Positions 51,465-61,256 of a stretch of DNA of 64,000 nt are shown here, one piece after another. Both the position numbers and the translations under genes were made by a program. The notes beneath the pieces were generated by a model. It was not told the origin of the DNA and did no database searches. It worked only from the letters and a program-made list of their open reading frames with translations. Numbering within the stretch: position 1 is the stretch's first letter; each line of letters opens with the position of its first letter. The stretch is from Fasciolopsis buskii (taxonomy: Eukaryota; Platyhelminthes; Trematoda; Plagiorchiida; Fasciolidae): NCBI GenBank assembly GCA_008360955.1, contig LUCM01001689.1, forward strand, positions 1-64,000, given 5' to 3'.

Positions 51465-52490
51465 GGTTAGGCTGAGTGACAACCCACAGGCAATTCAATG
51501 TGTGTTGGACCGCTTGCAATTGAGAATCCTAGGAACGGTATGTGCACTGCACCTTCAAAATGCAAGGTACTTCTTCAAGATTGGCAGGAGCTTTTTCCTC
51601 CACTCAACCTATGTATTGATCGGTTAGAAGTAGTCAATAGCTTTCAAGTACCTCGCCAGCCTGGGTGCACCTGGCGGAGATGTTCGGGAGGAAGTCTCAT
51701 CACTAATTACGAAAGCCAGAGCAGCTTTCGCTGACCTGCGACACTTGTGGTGAAGCCAAGACATGTGACTTTCCATCAAATGAAAGGCGCACAATGCCAA
51801 GGTTCATAGTGTTCTTCTTTACGGTTGCGAGACCTGGCTTATCCACACTGAGGATGACCGGAGACTTTCTGTTTTCGAGCACCGACATCCCAAAAGCATT
51901 GTTCGTGTCTGGTGGAAACATGGGGTGAGCAATGAATAGGTGTGCTGTTGTGTGTTGAGTGCAAACAGTTGTTCTCTGATTGGGATAATCGCTCTACTTC
52001 GCCTTCTATGGCTTGGAAACGCATTGCGCATGCCTCTCCATCATCTACCCTTTTCGTGCTCGTTTTGCAGGTGCCGGTCACGGGTGGTAGAAGTGACGTG
52101 GCGGCCAGTCAATGGCTTGGCATGGAGGTATGAAGTTAGTTTCGGTTTTGGCCTCGGTTGATGTTTCGCGCTTTCCTGGTTGGGACCCAAGAGATGAAGA
52201 TTATTGCTGGCTGGAGACGCTCAGAGGTATGGGTCAGAACCGAAGTTGGTGGGGCGAATGCTGTATGGTTTATCCTTAGAACTCGTCCTTTTAAAACAAC
52301 GTCGAAAACAACCGAAAAATCGCAAAATGTACAGTGAGAAGACAAAAATTTGATTCGCCGTTGTTTACCACTTCTCCCTCTTAATTATCCACTTTTTTGT
52401 GAAATCTGATTTACGTGTTGCATTGGCACCATGCTTGTTTTCAAGCTGGAGCAACATTATATATATATGTATATCTGCGAGTTAAAGTAA
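51465..52490 (+). mobile_element. RTE-like retrotransposon 3' half in Atos intron, plus strand
   Basis: 5' truncated just after the RT box. It begins SDNPQAIQCVLDRLQLRIL and runs through APSKCKVLLQDWQ, GGDVREEVSSLITKARAAF (with frameshifts), HSVLLYGCETWLI, DDRRLSVFEHRHPKSIVRVW and a decayed LLWLGNALRM block (52.00-52.03 kb). The 3' UTR contains AAAACAACCGAAAAATCGCA and ends in a TATATATATGTATAT tail near 52480. The coding part parallels the copy at 16.15-17.77 kb, and the 3' UTR parallels the copy at 29-31.2 kb. Orientation is opposite to the host gene. Confidence 0.85.
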
Positions 52491-53880
52491 TGTGGAATCG
52501 AGTCATACAAGTTAATACAGACTCTGACAACTCGGACCCGTGCAGGTAACCTGAACAGACTATCAACCTACACTTGTCTTGTTAAAAGGACCCACCCGGC
52601 CTCGTCTTTTCTTTCACTTTACTAAAAATCTCGTTTTTTTGATCAAACCATCTGCATACAAGTCAATAACATGGACTATAGTATGCGGGTGTACGGATGA
52701 GAGGAAGCGACCCTTGATATACCTGACAAGCTATCTTTTTGCAGCTTACGGAAGAGAAACACTCGTCCCTAATTCTAGTATCCTAACATCAGTGCAATCA
52801 ATATGCCATGATTTCTCCAACATTATTGTAAGACGGCTTATTCTTTCAGTTGTTAACCTAGTGGGCTCGTATTGCGCATTTTACTGCTACTCCTGGTTGG
52901 TGTCAGATGGGTCGAAAATAAAGCTGAGAGAGAGCCGAGCCCAGAGACCTGCCACATCCAGTCTCCCACTGACAACTGTTATAGACATAACACCTGAATG
53001 ACTAAGACTGCAAATGAACATGTCTGGTTCTTGATCAAGCCCACCACTCAGCGGTAATGAACAGTCTCAGAACTACTGGCTATTTGTAGGCTTGTCACGT
53101 CGTGGGAAATGTTATGGCTTACTTCGCGCGTGTAGTCTCGACCCTTTATTTCGTTCAATCTGAACTGCAAGCAGAAATTCGAGTGGAGGAAGTAAAACTA
53201 GTGCGGGTATTAAAATCGCAAAGATATTTATTAGAACACTTCGCATGGAATTTAGTTCCACTCAATCCTCAAGATTTTCATAAATTCTCATCGAGTTACC
53301 AAATGATCATGCAGACCTATTTTCTCGAAAGAGGATGCGTGACCGGGGCAACATATCTGAGATGTCACACCAAAGTGTCCTTTTAGGCAGCTTCCACCTT
53401 CCTGTTCTCTATCGTCTGTGCAGCCCTGACATGTGGCTCGTACGTGCATGCATTAAAAGTCGCACTGAAGTGAGACGTTCCATAAGTGAGATAGGCCAGA
53501 ATAAAGGTAATTATAATTATAAATCGTCGGATAGACGGAGTCCGGTGGATGAGACCATGGAAGAGACCTGCGCTTGGTTAACAGGGATGTTTAGGCACCT
53601 GGGTTGTAATCACGAACGAGCTCTTAGAAAGCCACCAGAAATCATACACAAATAAGTACGGCTGAATCAAGCCTTTTAAACGAGCCGTTGGTTGTTTGGC
53701 AGCCAGCATTGCCAATGAAAATGATTTCACGTTCTTGCTAGTTAACAGTGAATCAGAAAACACACATGAAGAATGACAAGTGAAATCATTGTGTACATTG
53801 GAAACTGTCCCACGTTCCTTAGGGTTTCAAGTATTTGGAGCAGAAAGATGTATGACGATGAATCTACGAAACAAACATAC

Positions 53881-54466
53881 CTCAAAATTGACCAACAAAT
53901 GTTGTGAACTGGAGTGGGAACCCGGAGTACCCGCCACAATGGCGTTGGCCATACGATCGGAAAATAAACAGAACGATCGATTGCCAGACGGGGGAGCACT
54001 GCAGCTCATTTCCGACTGATGATTGGGATGTGCATTGCCTTGGTTGTGATTACGACGGGGATGATGGTGATGATGGCGAGTAAAATGGGAATCTGGACCA
54101 ATGGAACGTCGACCAAAAGGACTGGCGTCGTTTGATCCAACGGTGGCGCTGCTATTTGACAGGAGTGGTTTAGACAAGAAAGACGATGATGCCGAGTGGG
54201 GTTCTGACGGGAGTTGAGGCGCAGGAAGTGTGTTCAAACGCAAACTGGCTGGTCGGCGTCGGGGTTGACCGGAATTTGTTGTACTGTTAGAACCACTGGT
54301 GCTCACGTTCACAGTACTAGACAAAGCAGTTGACAGACCGACCTGCTCTTTGGCATCTGGATTGGAACCTGTCTCTGGGGCATGAGTTGCACCATTAGAC
54401 ACGGTCAGTGGAGAAACTGGTGACGGTTCTGTGCGGGAATCCGCACCGAATGTCATACATATTGAG
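53881..54466 (-). CDS. atos: Atos homologue exon: low-complexity linker ending in NFE
   Basis: Internal exon of 586 bp. The acceptor is CTTGCTTTTCAG before 54466; the donor is GAG|GTATGTTTG at 53881/53880. It enters with one base completing a codon and ends on a complete codon. It encodes 195 residues: Ser/Thr/Asn-rich sequence (for example STSGSNSTTNSGQPRRRPAS), a FGRRSIGPDSHFTRHHHHH basic/His stretch at about residues 120-140, then GNRSFCLFSDRMANAIVAG and SSSQHLLVNFE at the end. Vertebrate ATOSB has SRTLLGNFEESLL at this place, so HLLVNFE joined to ESMLNG reproduces the family motif exactly at the exon junction. The rest is poorly conserved, as usual for this family. Confidence 0.9.
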
Positions 54467-54769
54467 CTGAAAAGCAAGGGTAAGACGTGCACAGATTGGG
54501 TTCATGGAAGTGAAGGAAAGGATGAAAAACGGGAGAGATTTGCTTCTTTCTACCTCGAACCAGTGACGATGAAAACCAGAGATATTAGGAAAATCCATGG
54601 GGAGTTAGTGTCAAAAATATGATTGGTTAGGGACACTGAATCAAATAATCAGGTGTTGCATGCTGGAAAGGACTCGGCTTATGACGCTTGGTTCACTTCG
54701 GTGATTCTACTTTCACAACCAAACCAATGAGGTACACGTCAGAGAGACAGAGGTTTAAGCTTTGAAATC

Positions 54770-54885
54770 AAAAGCAGAAGTTCCGCTGTCGCCCGGTTCT
54801 TTAGCACACCTAACTAACCGGGACCTCAAGTGCTTCTATGCCACTCCAATTTTCAGGATTACGGTTTCCGGTCCCAATAGATCAG
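54770..54885 (+). repeat. SINE-like repeat, family 2 (plus), partial
   Basis: Carries CCGCTGTCGCCCGGTTCTTT, GCTTCTATGCCACTCC and AGGATTACGGTTTCCGGTCCC in order. Both ends are missing. Confidence 0.55.
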
Positions 54886-54899
54886 ATGCGTTAGCCTAC

Positions 54900-55015
54900 G
54901 ACAAGTCAAATGACAGTGCCGTGTAGTTTGCATCGAAAGTGAACGACAGCAGTCGGATTCGAACCTCCCAAGCAATGAGGTATCAGGGGGTGCAAGTCAC
55001 TTTATTGTAACCGAA
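54900..55015 (-). repeat. Possible tRNA-derived repeat with perfect box B
   Basis: Minus strand GGGAGGTTCGAATCCGACTG (about 54971-54952) is a perfect box B, preceded by a box-A-like stretch near 55005. The flanks do not pair into a tRNA acceptor stem by eye. Confidence 0.3.
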
Positions 55016-56454
55016 ATGACGAATGCTAACATAGAACTCGAAATACAAATCTGAGTTATTTGTTGGTAACATTGTATCCAGCCCGGATGAAGAGCAGTTC
55101 ACAATTGTGTATCTTATTGATCTCTCCTGTCGAAATTCTCCTTCGAAAAACTTCAAAGCGATTTTCTCTACCTTTGAATAAGGATTCCCATTGCTATTTT
55201 TTTCCTTATTTTGTATAAAAACTAAACAATATACCGCTAAAAAGTGAAAAGGATAGGTCCGATAGTTTACGTGTAAAAGACTGGATTCACTACCGAATTG
55301 CAATTGCACACAGTTGGAAACGTCCATTCTGAACAAAAAAGGATGTTAGATCAGATCATTGTTGACGAAAATAAGATGTCAAGAACGAACCTTTTGGAAA
55401 GCTTCAGTGGACAAAGAGATGCGTCGAAATCGAACTTTCCACTGATACTGCGTTTGAGAGGAACCTAAGGAGCATAACCAAAAGGGATAAAAGCGGGGGA
55501 TAAATCACGAGGAAAAATTATACTGATCATGCGTTGGTGACATTTTTGTTGGCATTAAAGACATGTGTGAAAAATAAACAAATGCTAGGTGACGTTAATG
55601 TGTGATTTGTCCTTTTCCATTGGATACGTAAAACATTCTGATATCTATAGAATGTCAATCAGGATTACAGAATGCACTTTTCGGACACGGTGACCAACTC
55701 AAGTTCCACGGCAGCCAGGGCTGATTGTTTTAGTATCTTTCACGTTCACAACATTGTCAACAGCTTCCCATTGCGATCACAAAACAGCCTAGATTGAATG
55801 AATTGAGTCGACTATAAGATTAGTTTATATGACGGGGTTTGACTGCAAACGACGTGATTTAAACACGAAGGCAATTTTTCGGCTATCCACGTGATAGCAG
55901 CCGCTTCGCTATGATAATGTGTGCCGAGATTGAAATGTCACGGGAATTGCAACTAAAAATTGAAACTCATGACAAGTTAGGTAAAAATCCGCGGTCCACG
56001 TAACCCATTCGTGTTCGCTCAGTTTCATCCAGCTTTTTACTGTATGGTAGAATTCAATGGTGAACAGTCAAGAATGTGCAACGCACTTTGATCACCGGCT
56101 AATATAACCCCGTCCAGACTGGTCAAGCAGGCATTTTCTCAATTGGATCTCGTTTAGGTCCATCAATATTATCGGAACCGACCAACGGTCTACGAAAAAG
56201 TACTGAAGATTTTACTGATTCACGAGGGGAAAAGTGTCATCCCGACCAAGGGAATAATCAAAATTCGGTAACGGGAAACACGTACTTGTTCGAGGGAACT
56301 GAATGTGACCAAGTTGACTGTGAATCCTAAGCAGGAATCTAGCACGACAATTGGAGCGATCAAGAGAGACGGGAAGAAAGCATACAAAAAGCGGGAGTTA
56401 ACAGACAACAAGTATACGACAAATTTGCGTGACTGCATATAGGGACCTCTTCGA

Positions 56455-56515
56455 CGATCACGCCTCCGTATCGCCACCAAAGTGGTCGGCGGATCTAGGA
56501 TTCCAAACTCTTACA
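56455..56515 (-). repeat. SINE-like repeat, family 2 (minus), short fragment
   Basis: Minus strand AGAGTTTGGAATCCTAGATC followed by CGCCGACCACTTTGGTGGCG matches the first two blocks of the family only. Confidence 0.5.
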
Positions 56516-56857
56516 TGAGTAGCAAGCGCCTAGTATATTTTTCTCGAATGAGCTCAACCCATCAGTCGATACACATAATTCCAAAGGACTTAGAACTACT
56601 GGATTGGCGAGCCTCATTAAAATCATAGGCCTACCATGATGGTCTATAGGGTTAAGGTGGACGATCAGGTTTTCCATACTATCCCATCAAGTCCCCAAAA
56701 TTCATGAAGTAAGTTCTCCACTAACGCCGTACTATGCCTACTACCTCACCATCCATTCACAACGCCTCAAACCAAAGGTTTGATTCTATCGCTCTCACTG
56801 TTGTCGCAACTCAAAAGTATGCCGTCAGGAGTTACAAGATATTTTTTCCCATCATCA

Positions 56858-56925
56858 GTAACATGATCATCATCATTATCCCCATCATCTTCATCATTAT
56901 CATCATCATCATCAATATCATGGTT
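56858..56925. repeat. (ATC/ATT)n simple repeat
   Basis: Interrupted ATC, ATT and TCA units over about 65 bases. It produces an Ile-rich artefactual frame on the plus strand. Confidence 0.9.
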
Positions 56926-57060
56926 CAGCGTTCAACAGCTAGGCAAGCCTCACTGACCGCTGCCTTTTCCCCAAGGTCACGTTTCCATAAAGTATTGAAA
57001 ATCCTCAGATATGAGGGCGAATGGGAATTCCTAACACGCTCTATCTTTTAGATTTTACTC

Positions 57061-57217
57061 CCTTTAATAATGAAGTAACAATGTACATCACTTCTCAGGA
57101 CGGGGGCCACAGCCAACAGGGCTGTCAAGTGGAGAAGTTGACCGGCGGTGGGAGGGTTTGAACGCGCGACCTTCATGTCCAAACGCTACGACCTTATCCG
57201 CTTGGCCACCGCCGGCC
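57061..57217 (-). repeat. tRNA-derived SINE, family 1, copy B (minus)
   Basis: Minus strand head GGCCGGCGGTGGCCAAGCGG (box A at about 57215-57196), box B GGTTCAAACCC-like around 57163-57150 with one change, the GGTCAACTTCTCC body, and an AT-rich end CATTATTAAAGG near 57061. The head resembles a tRNA with a long variable region. Confidence 0.8.
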
Positions 57218-57284
57218 AGACTAACCGATCTTTGATAGCTAGTCAAGGGAAGATAGCTAGACTATAAACCTAAACCAACTAAAA

Positions 57285-57425
57285 GCGATGTACGGAACAT
57301 ACGTCTATCATCACCGGCGTCTGTGGTGGAGGGATGTACTGGGCACGCTCGATTTCTACTTCGCAAGACATGAACTGAGCAACCAGTCACCCGTCCCCAG
57401 TGCGATACGAGGCCCCTTGATTGTC
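57285..57425 (+). repeat. Diverged interspersed repeat, copy 2
   Basis: Partner of 38085-38245, same strand and same order of blocks, roughly 60% identical by eye. Confidence 0.45.
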
Positions 57426-57774
57426 TAGCTAGCGTATAAGTTAGAGCCCTTAGTCAAGCTTGCACTTCAGTTTGGGCAACTTGTTAGCTCCAAAATCACT
57501 GGCGAACCAAGGATCCCGATGGATAACCGACTGCGTGGAGATAAGAGGATGAAAAAGCTAGGGTGTGTACCGAACCCTACAAAATAATTCTTTTTCTCTA
57601 CTCTTTTTCATTATTCTCCTTCCCCGGGGTTCCGGTGGAAAATGGTACGTATACACATTTGCGCAATATTTTTTCATTGTAAAACTCACCTGGAGAAAGA
57701 TTACTCACGGTAATCCAAAAGTCGGGAAGTTACAACAAAGACTAACAACGTTGTTATTAACATTATATCATTCA

Positions 57775-57803
57775 CTATACATATATATATATATATATAT
57801 GTA
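57775..57803. repeat. (TA)n microsatellite
   Basis: A nearly perfect AT dinucleotide run. Confidence 0.95.
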
Positions 57804-58200
57804 TGATTTGAGCATGCAATAAAATAATCAGAATTGACTTTGGTTGGAGTTCGGAAATGGAACCTAATAAATCCACATCGCAACTGGTTAGTAGCAGCGA
57901 GAAAAGGGATTCAGTGATGCGGCTTGGCCTTCAAACCCTTGGACATCGCATGCCAAAAAAATAGTGACAAACAGGAAAACTATCACTATCATCATCACTG
58001 ATTTTCGTAACCGTAACAGGTTACGGTTGTATTATGGCTGAATTTAATGGTTAAAAGTGTTTTTTCTTCGAACAAGCAAAATTCAACGCATTAGGCAAAA
58101 ACAAACTAGGTCTAAACCCCTGCAATAAGACACATTATTGTCTCCACCATATCAAATCGTTTGCGACCCGGAAGATAGAATCTTTTGTCTTTTCTTTTGT

Positions 58201-58367
58201 CACTTTACTTCCGACATTAATGAAATAACAATGTACATCATTTTTCAGGAAGGGGGCCGCGGTCAACACAGGAGTGCCAAGTGGGGAAGCTGACCGGCGG
58301 TGGGAGGATTCGAACCCACGACATTCGCGTCCAAACGCCATGACCTTATTCACCCGGCCACCGACGC
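58201..58367 (-). repeat. tRNA-derived SINE, family 1, copy C (minus)
   Basis: Minus strand head CGTCGGTGGCCGGGTGAATA near 58366, a perfect box B GTGGGTTCGAATCCTC (58318-58303), the GGTCAGCTTCCCC body, then TGAAAAATGATGTACATTG and an AT-rich end. It lies just beyond the in-frame stop that follows the Atos donor at 58595/58594. Confidence 0.82.
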
Positions 58368-58594
58368 AAAAATCACGACCCTTTAGTACCATTGCCCATC
58401 AACCGAATCGTATTTCGGACCATAAGTCTGTCAGAATATATCCGCGGTAGTAACTCACTGCGCATCGTACCGTCAGAGGGTTCAAGTTCGTGCTCCGTAA
58501 CAACCGTAAGATACAAACTGTCATTACCAGTAGTACGGCTAGTTAAATTGATTACACTATTTTGTACCATATTGAAAAACGAACCATCACTTAC

Positions 58595-60068
58595 AGGTGA
58601 AGACTGAAGTGGTAGTCCAGTTCGACGATTGAAGAACGGTGTTGAATCACGGGACCACGATGGCCATGCACTCACACAAATAGAGCTGGCATTTCGCCTT
58701 CGGCTCGATCGCAGACCTGAATCTGTTGCGGCGGATCTGCTTGTCGATACATCTTGTGAAACACGCAGACCTTCGTCAAGTTGACCGATGACTGGAATCG
58801 AATTAACCCCTGATTTAGGTGGTGACTGGGACAACGATCGAGTGGATGGGGATGGGACAATATGCGATAAACTGACAGAGTCCTCGGCAGCAGGGGCCGT
58901 GAGAGCAGCCGAGTCCAAGGGAGTAACAATACGGGAACTGCTAGTCTCCTTCCGCTGGACATTCAACAGAGTAAACTTGTCAATCACTTTATCCATCGTT
59001 CCATGCCTGATGGGATCGACAATAGCCATGCGTTGTTGTTTACGGGGCGGGGACTCCAACAAAGGCTGCTCCAGTGATTCCAGTGCTAATGTTGGTGGCG
59101 TTGGTGATGGGGGTGATTTCGTTTCTGCAGTTATAGTTTTCGTTTTATTAGATGAACCACCACTATCAGCATTAGTGACAATTCGAGACTTCTTGGTCAA
59201 AGTTGAGTTGCCTGACCCGGACACATCAAATTCTTGTCCCAACGGTAACATGTGTTCGTAGAACGCGTCCTCAGCCGATGCATTGACAGGATTGTTCCAG
59301 CTGTCTCCTGAGAAGAAACTATCTTTCACGTTGGTCATTACGACCATCGGACTCCGCACAGTTTCAGTGCAGCCGTAATCTTTTGAAGCGCCCCAAGGAA
59401 GACCGAGAAACGAGGTAGGTCGACCACCAGCTGGATTTGGGCCAAACCATGAGTCCGCATCAGCGTGAACATCTTCATGTGTCGCCTCCGGAGGACCGTC
59501 AGACTGAGAACTTAAACTGGCTGACGAAGTGCATAATGATGAAGAAGACGAAGTAGACGAAGTGGACGCCGAAGCGGAAAATGCTGTATGGGCCGGCCGA
59601 CGCATTCCGGCCGCCACGATCAGGTCTGGTTTGGGACGCGTTCCACAGACAGTGCAAAAAGGTGCTGACATTGAATGAAGACCGGTGGATAGGTTCTGGG
59701 ACGAGGTCACCGAAACGTGTAACATACGACTCGTGTCCAAATGAATTGGAGTAAACTGAGTGGTACTGGTGTTGTTAGGATCATCAAGATGCGCCGTATT
59801 CTTACTCGGAATGATAGTTTTTTTAATCTGTACGTTGGTGAGGTCACTCTCCGATCGAACAGTCTGATTCGGAATAGTGTAGGATGGGTTTTGGCACGTA
59901 AGTGGTGTTGTGGAAGATGTTTTATGAGCATGTTTTAATGCGACTGGACTAACTGAAGTATATGGATTGCTTTCAGAACCATGCCATGCGACCAAATCAG
60001 CCAACTCGGACTGATCCATGAGGAAAGAAAGACCGAGGCGTGAAGACGCTTCCCGAGTGGTACAGATA
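58595..60068 (-). CDS. atos: Atos homologue, large N-terminal exon with RRTGLPLQSSP motif
   Basis: The open frame runs from the acceptor (polypyrimidine tract, then CACCAG|TATCTG) to donor CCT|GTAAGTG at 58595/58594. The best visible start is the ATG at 60019-60017 (MDQSELADLV), giving 475 residues to the donor. If the exon is internal and coding upstream, 16 more residues precede it. Features: an acidic/hydrophobic N-terminus; a C-x2-C motif in FCTVCGTRP (about 121-129); a Ser/Thr run (about 148-172); a long disordered region; and STPFFNRRTGLPLQSSP (459-475). An RRTGLPL-x-SSP motif is a hallmark of the family. The acidic start could be a transactivation segment, as described for the fly and vertebrate proteins; that is inference. 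Composition is strongly Ser-rich throughout. Confidence 0.88.
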
Positions 60069-60084
60069 CTGGTGGGACGGACAG

Positions 60085-61255
60085 AAAAAAAAAAGAAATA
60101 GGGCATATTGTAGGCATTGTAGACAGAGACTGAATGCCTTAGAAATGAAGCACCGAATCAGTAAAATGCGCCGATTTCGGTCAGCAAAAAAGATCACGCG
60201 CTTTTCAGGTGACCAGCAAGATTTTGTAACCATTAATTGCGCGCCGACGTACTCTGTTTTGCATACTGCTGAGCGGTATCCACCAATTAGAAGCGAGTTA
60301 AACGAAAAACGGTCCAAAAATTGCATAACATGATAAGGAAACCATCATGCAAACGAGGAACCATTAAGAATACAAGAACGCCACTGATTGCTGCACTTAA
60401 CCTAATTTCTCCAAACTTGCAGATACATCACTTTTTTCTCTTTCTCGCATACTGTTTCTGCCTTTCGCCATGGTTTTGGTGGAACAAAATGTGTACAGAT
60501 AAATACAAAATAACAATAATACTTGTCTAAATACAACGCTTCAACTGTAAAAACAACATTCGACTCTGAGTTAGTCCAATCTCGGAACAACATTGCATGC
60601 TTTAAAATGTTGGGGAATATTTGAAAGTAATCATGGTTGTTCCACAAATTCGTAAATCTTCAGTCAGGTGGTGTATAGCCTTGGCATATATCGATCCTTT
60701 TATTTGTATAAGAAGCTGGGGCCATTTCCATAGTCACTTCTATTACAAAGGTGTGTGGAAACAAACTACAACTTTAAAGACCGGGATGAGAGAACCTAAT
60801 CTACGCTGCACAGTCTTCGGTAAACATTTCCACAGAACTGGACGATTGATTGAATCAAACACCGCTTATCAAACGACGATGAGAAGTTATAGGCCAGCGG
60901 AAGGTATCACGGTACTCGCAAGCTTGCCACAGAGAAAACACGTGGCTAAAACAAGCTGACCGACTGACACTGGCCCAAATCACAAACCTAAGCCTCCCAA
61001 ATACAAAATGACCGGTTGAGAATAACGATTTCTAGAGCTGAATTAACTCGCCATAAACGGCACCACAGGGTATTCAAAAATGCCGTGTATTGATGAAAAT
61101 AGTTGGCTTAAATCTACGAGTTAAAAGCTCGCTATAATATGAGCGATGAGGCCAATATGAATCCGCGAGAACGATGGTGTTCATGAAAAATAAGATATCA
61201 ATTTCGGAAACGCAAGTTCCCCCGAGATCAAATAGGTCTTCACAAATGTAGATAA
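60085..61255. repeat. First copy of a duplicated contig-end block
   Basis: 60085-60414 equals 61257-61586 (offset 1172). 60413-61255 equals 62443-63285 (offset 2030), with one difference seen (T at 60424, G at 62454). The copy ends exactly at the N at 61256. It contains an unassigned 112-codon plus frame (60621-60959), which is therefore also present twice. Confidence 0.95.
60621..60959 (+). other. Unassigned 112-codon open frame, present in both block copies
   Basis: Reads from ATG through VVPQIRKSSVRWCIALAYID, HSHFYYKGVWKQTTTLKTGM, GRLIESNTAYQTTMRSYRP to TGA. No family recognised. The identical frame occurs at 62651-62989. The frame being open in both copies is not evidence of selection, since the copies are alleles or the same DNA. 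It may derive from a mobile element. Confidence 0.2.
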
Positions 61256-61256
61256 N
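61256..61256. other. Single-N scaffold join
   Basis: One undetermined base between GTAGATAA and a run of ten A. The sequence to its right restarts the block seen from 60085, so the N marks a contig join between overlapping contigs and does not represent one unknown base. Confidence 0.93.

Larger units (their letters stand above)
43319..53880 (-). other. Atos intron (10.6 kb) with nested repeats
   Basis: Begins with a strong GTATGTTTGT donor at 53880 and ends CTTCACACAG at 43319. It contains one RTE fragment in the host gene's orientation (44.43-45.62 kb), one in the opposite orientation (51.46-52.49 kb), and SINE-like copies at 49.19 and 49.88 kb. A (ATT)n run lies at 43708-43722. Unassigned frames include 47313-47678 (+, 121 codons), 52579-53001 (+, 140 codons) and 53102-53386 (+, 94 codons). 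None has a recognised motif. Confidence 0.75.
54467..58594 (-). other. Atos intronic region (4.1 kb), must hide one exon
   Basis: Begins with a textbook GTAAGTGATGG donor and ends at CTTGCTTTTCAG. The exon upstream ends on a full codon while the exon downstream starts with the last base of a codon, so they cannot be joined directly. At least one exon of length 3n+2 must lie inside. Three SINE copies and a TA microsatellite are also here. Confidence 0.7.
39635..60068 (-). other. atos: Atos/FAM214 homologue gene span (visible exons)
   Basis: Gene-level entry for the minus-strand exons listed separately. The visible coding parts are 60068-58595, an unseen exon, 54466-53881, 43318-43091, 40456-39840 and a tentative 39791-39635. 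Introns are about 4.1, 10.6 and 2.6 kb. They hold SINEs and two RTE fragments, and one proposed intron is only 48 bp. Family knowledge: Atos proteins (Drosophila atossa, vertebrate ATOSA/ATOSB, formerly FAM214A/B) are nuclear proteins with two conserved C-terminal domains (Pfam DUF4210 and 'Chromosome_seg'). The fly protein acts in transcriptional control of metabolic genes in invading macrophages. The role in a fluke is not known; conservation implies a nuclear regulatory protein. The true 5' end may lie upstream of 60069. Confidence 0.85.

Noticed and set aside
52579..53001. A plus-strand 140-codon frame in the Atos intron, considered as a nested gene.
   Set aside because: No motif, and composition is like its surroundings; antisense to the host gene without splice context.
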